Assembly: GCA_025997215.1 (NCBI GenBank)
Contig: BNUH01000001.1
Span: forward strand, 1-64,000
From: Clostridia bacterium
GTDB lineage: Bacteria; Bacillota_A; Clostridia; Christensenellales; Aristaeellaceae
Reading direction: 5' to 3'
DNA length: 64,000 nt
Under the pieces are notes generated by a model that was not told the DNA's origin, did not search any database, and saw nothing but the letters and a program-made list of their open reading frames with translations. The first letter of the stretch is position 1. Every line of letters starts with the position of its first letter. The position numbers were made by a program, and so were the translations under genes. Below, in pieces: positions 61,702 to 64,000 of the stretch.

Positions 61702-62196
61702 GTGTATACATTTGATTATCAATCGCCCATCGGAGGAATGACCGCTGCAGCGCGGGACGGCGCGTTAGCGGGGTTATGGTTTCACAACCAGAAGTATTTC
61801 CCAAATAGCACGGCAGGTTGGGAGCTTAAGCCAAACTATCCCGTGTTCGTCGCGCTGCGAAGCTGGCTGGACGATTATTTTCGCGGCGATCCGCGCGGTA
61901 TTTACTTTGAGTTAGCGCCTGTTGGTTCCGAGTTTCGGCAAACCGTTTGGCGAATACTGCGCGAGATTCCGTTCGGTCATACAAAGACCTACGGCGCGAT
62001 CGCTAAACAAATCGCCTCTGAACAAGGCAAGACGCAGTTTTCTGCGCAGGCTGTCGGCGGTGCTGTCGGACACAATCCCATATCGATTATCATTCCGTGC
62101 CATCGCGTGGTGGGTTCGGATGGCGGTCTTACCGGTTACGCCGGCGGACTGGACAAGAAGCAGTCGCTGCTGAATCTGGAGCGCAAGCTCGGCTAA
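61702..62196 (+). CDS. ogt: Methylated-DNA-protein-cysteine methyltransferase
   Basis: A 164-residue DNA-repair protein that takes methyl groups from O6-methylguanine. 'FRQTVWRILREIPFGHTKTY' (helix-turn-helix and Arg finger region), 'GAVGHNPISIIIPCHRVVGS' with the acceptor Cys in PCHR, and 'GLTGYAGGLDKKQSLLNLE' are diagnostic. The frame extends upstream to 61561, but GGAGGG six bases ahead of GTG 61702 sets the start. The preceding 140 bases hold no gene. Confidence 0.95.
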   Translation: MYTFDYQSPIGGMTAAARDGALAGLWFHNQKYFPNSTAGWELKPNYPVFVALRSWLDDYFRGDPRGIYFELAPVGSEFRQTVWRILREIPFGHTKTYGAIAKQIASEQGKTQFSAQAVGGAVGHNPISIIIPCHRVVGSDGGLTGYAGGLDKKQSLLNLERKLG

Positions 62197-62199
62197 TCC

Positions 62200-62343
62200 T
62201 TAACTGAATAGATATCCAATGAACGAACTCCTAAACAGGATGGCTTTATATCGTGTATCCACGATAAATGCACCGCCCATCTGCTGGTAACGCGTCCACT
62301 TATACTCACCGGGGTAACGGTTGGGTGTATAAGGATTTTCGCC
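62200..62343 (-). pseudogene. Possible small gene remnant
   Basis: On the minus strand a 47-codon open stretch reads in a protein-like way ('NPYTPNRYPGEYKWTRYQQM', then 'GGAFIVDTRYKAILFRSSF' and an end in GYLFS). It is preceded in frame by ATG-TGA (62349-62344), with GGGGGTGG just before. No intact start exists for the whole stretch. It may be a broken gene or a misread start. I recognise no family. The rest of 62197-62573 holds the inverted repeat and promoter listed separately. Confidence 0.3.
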
Positions 62344-62373
62344 TCACATGTCCACCCCCTCTAATCGAAATTC

Positions 62374-62415
62374 ACAACCAACGTTACAAAGCATACTACA
62401 TCTAAACGTTGTTGT
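62374..62415. repeat. Inverted repeat upstream of the sugar-binding lipoprotein gene
   Basis: ACAACCAACGTT (62374-62385) and AACGTTGTTGT (62405-62415) are inverted copies differing by one base insertion, 19 bases apart. It lies about 75 bases before the -35 of the next promoter and could be an operator or a leader fold for a short transcript. Confidence 0.45.
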
Positions 62416-62490
62416 CAAGCGAAAAACAAAAAATATTTACCTGCGCAAATTTCACGCCAATTTCGCCAGCACAACATTGCTATAATATTC

Positions 62491-62519
62491 TTGACAACCT
62501 CACAGTATCCTGCTATCAT
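62491..62519 (+). promoter_or_regulatory. Sigma-A promoter of the sugar-binding lipoprotein gene
   Basis: TTGACA (62491-62496), a 17-base spacer and TATCAT (62514-62519). Transcription would start near 62526. Confidence 0.8.
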
Positions 62520-62573
62520 TATGTTGCAAGTTGACGAGGAGTTTGTTTATACATACTTGGAAGAGAGGATCCT

Positions 62574-64000
62574 GTGTATAGAGTCCGACAGACGCGGCGA
62601 CTGGTAAACCGCTTATGGCTCGCGGCCTGTTTCAGTGTGCTATTCTGTGTTTTGCTAAGCGGCTGTACCTTTGCGGAAAGCGGCTCTTTTGTTGAGCCTG
62701 TTGCGGAAAACGTTTTAGTGGATGAATCCACCTATGCTGACTATGCCAAAACCCTTGATCTATATGTGATTGACGATACGATTCCGTCATTCGATGCGTA
62801 TACCCAAGGCAAGCCGGCGTCTTATCCTGATACCAGCATAACCATCAGTGCAGGAGACTTCATCCGGTACGAAACGCCGAACTCTGCAGCCGTTCCCGAC
62901 GTGTCGTTGAACTATGAGAATAACCCCGGCGTCAGCGTCTATACCGATGAGGACGCGCTGATTCAGTATATCATAGACGTTCCCGCCGATGGTTGGTACT
63001 CGCCCGCGCTGGAGTATTACCCGGTATCAGGCAAGAACGCGTCGATTCAGCGAGCGTTGTTTGTGGATGGCCGGCTGCCCTGCCGCGAGTTTGCGCGAGT
63101 GGAGTTTGCCAGGTTTTGGCGCAGCAGCGTGCCGCTTAACGACGACACGGGCACGTATATATGGGAAAAGGATAATCAGGGCAACGACCGCCGCCCGGCG
63201 ATGGTCGAGTCGCCTGAATGGACGCTCAGCGACTTCTTAGACGCTGATGGCTACGTAACCCAACCGCTGCGGGTTTTCTTGGAAAAGGGCAAGCACATTA
63301 TAACGTTGTATTCCATACGCGAACCGATGTTGATTCGGCGCATAGTATTCAACCCCGTCGATGATTCGCACACCGTAACCTATGCGGAATACAAACGTCG
63401 GTGGGATGAGGCTGGCGCAAAGGATGCAGTCGGCGCGCCAGTAATCATTCAGGCTGAAGATACCGTCCGCACATCCTCCCAGATGCTTTATCCTATGCAG
63501 GAACTGGGTTCGCCCTCCGTCACGCCTTCCAGCGCGAAGCTGCTGCTGATCAATACGATCGGCGGCAACTCATGGCGGTTCGCAGGCCAATGGATAGAAT
63601 GGGATTTTTATGCGCCGAGCGATGGATACTATAATATAAGTATGCATGTCAACCAGAACCTGAAGCGCGGTATCTATGTATCAAGAAAGATTATGATCGA
63701 CGGTGCGGTTCCGTTCGCGGAGCTGGCCGACTATCCGTTCACATACGCGCAGGATTGGCGGCAGGTTACGCTATCCAACACCACTGGTGAACCATATCGC
63801 ATATATTTGACGGCGGGCAAGCATACCCTTCGTATGGAGGCCACGTTGGGTGGGTTCAGTGCGATTATCGCATCGGTGCGCGACGCGGTGTATCAACTCA
63901 ATGCCATATATCGCCAGGTGATCCAGCTGACCGGCGTCGCGCCCGATCGCTTCCGCGACTACCAGATTGAGCGCAGCCTTCCGTTGCTGACTGGGCAGAT
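62574..64000 (+). CDS. Large extracellular solute-binding lipoprotein, N-terminal part (runs off window)
   Basis: From GTG 62574 the frame is open to the window end (475 codons). AGAGAGG lies five bases ahead. The N-terminus is a lipoprotein signal: Arg-rich start, 'LAACFSVLFCVLLSGC'. Two carbohydrate-binding-like beta modules follow, with 'ALFVDGRLPCREFARVEFAR', 'DNQGNDRRPAMVESPEWTL', 'VFLEKGKHIITLYSIREPM', 'NTIGGNSWRFAGQWIEWDF' and 'AGKHTLRMEATLGGFSAII'. I recall this layout from large (about 950-residue) extracellular solute-binding proteins of Paenibacillus and Clostridia, in which the sugar-binding domain comes later. A role in polysaccharide or oligosaccharide uptake is inferred. Confidence 0.72.
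   Translation, partial: MYRVRQTRRLVNRLWLAACFSVLFCVLLSGCTFAESGSFVEPVAENVLVDESTYADYAKTLDLYVIDDTIPSFDAYTQGKPASYPDTSITISAGDFIRYETPNSAAVPDVSLNYENNPGVSVYTDEDALIQYIIDVPADGWYSPALEYYPVSGKNASIQRALFVDGRLPCREFARVEFARFWRSSVPLNDDTGTYIWEKDNQGNDRRPAMVESPEWTLSDFLDADGYVTQPLRVFLEKGKHIITLYSIREPMLIRRIVFNPVDDSHTVTYAEYKRRWDEAGAKDAVGAPVIIQAEDTVRTSSQMLYPMQELGSPSVTPSSAKLLLINTIGGNSWRFAGQWIEWDFYAPSDGYYNISMHVNQNLKRGIYVSRKIMIDGAVPFAELADYPFTYAQDWRQVTLSNTTGEPYRIYLTAGKHTLRMEATLGGFSAIIASVRDAVYQLNAIYRQVIQLTGVAPDRFRDYQIERSLPLLTGQ

Noticed and set aside
62344..62349. TGA after ATG as selenocysteine codon
   Set aside because: A stop as second codon with no recognisable SECIS context is far more likely a broken or wrongly chosen start.

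Overview
The window is a stretch of chromosome from a Gram-positive, endospore-forming bacterium of the class Clostridia with moderately high GC coding sequence. The evidence is gene content: the sporulation genes gpr and spoIIP, whiA next to a Crh/HPr-like gene, AddB instead of RecB/RecC, a T-box leader on valS, EF-G-like and Ffh genes of Firmicute type, clear sigma-A promoters and AGGAGG ribosome binding sites, and no outer-membrane genes. I cannot name the genus; the style resembles uncultured Clostridia such as the Christensenellales, but this is an inference. No tRNA, rRNA or CRISPR array was seen.

Layout. 1-922: the start of an AT-rich IS1182-type transposase and a beheaded murJ. 923-3920: promoter, T-box leader and valS. 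3943-7523: mgtC and nitroreductase, an SDR enzyme and a uracil permease, separated by strong terminators. 7693-13430: peptide transporter operon oppBCDFA, with a consensus promoter whose spacer is a perfect palindrome, divergent from a Gfo/Idh dehydrogenase and a hydroxypyruvate-isomerase-like gene. 15379-17469: an EF-G paralogue, then a hairpin-rich repeat. 17780-21721: response regulator, histidine kinase and GerMN lipoprotein. 21740-29368: holA, rpsT, malQ-glgP (glycogen use), spoIIP and gpr. 29568-30557: a DUF4003 protein. 30637-36751: a second oligopeptide transporter (oppA-B-C-uma2-D) with several oddities. 37057-39331: murB, whiA and a Crh-like gene. 39344-45060: a PflX-type radical SAM protein, AddB and Ffh. 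45079-47804: rpsP-khpA-rimM-trmD and a TraX-like gene. 47918-49642: a secreted peptidoglycan-binding-like protein. 49658-52308 (minus strand): acyltransferase-like gene, cobO, and a TtcA-dUTPase fusion. 52634-57592: a small membrane protein, rimO-pgsA-cinA and recA. 57619-62196: sugar kinase, small acidic protein, VanW protein, ROK kinase and O6-methylguanine methyltransferase. 62574-64000: the start of a large sugar-binding lipoprotein.

Most of the window is housekeeping. The most unusual items are a single reading frame joining a TtcA-type tRNA-thiolation ATPase to a dUTPase, which keeps a ribosome binding site and ATG at the domain junction; an OppC permease with a large extracytoplasmic insert containing an SH3b-like segment, in an operon that also carries a Uma2 nuclease-fold gene and lacks oppF; a hairpin-rich dispersed repeat at two loci, one of them inside that operon; a two-component system followed by a GerMN lipoprotein, recalling actinobacterial MtrAB-LpqB; and a hairpin that hides the ribosome binding site of a small acidic protein.
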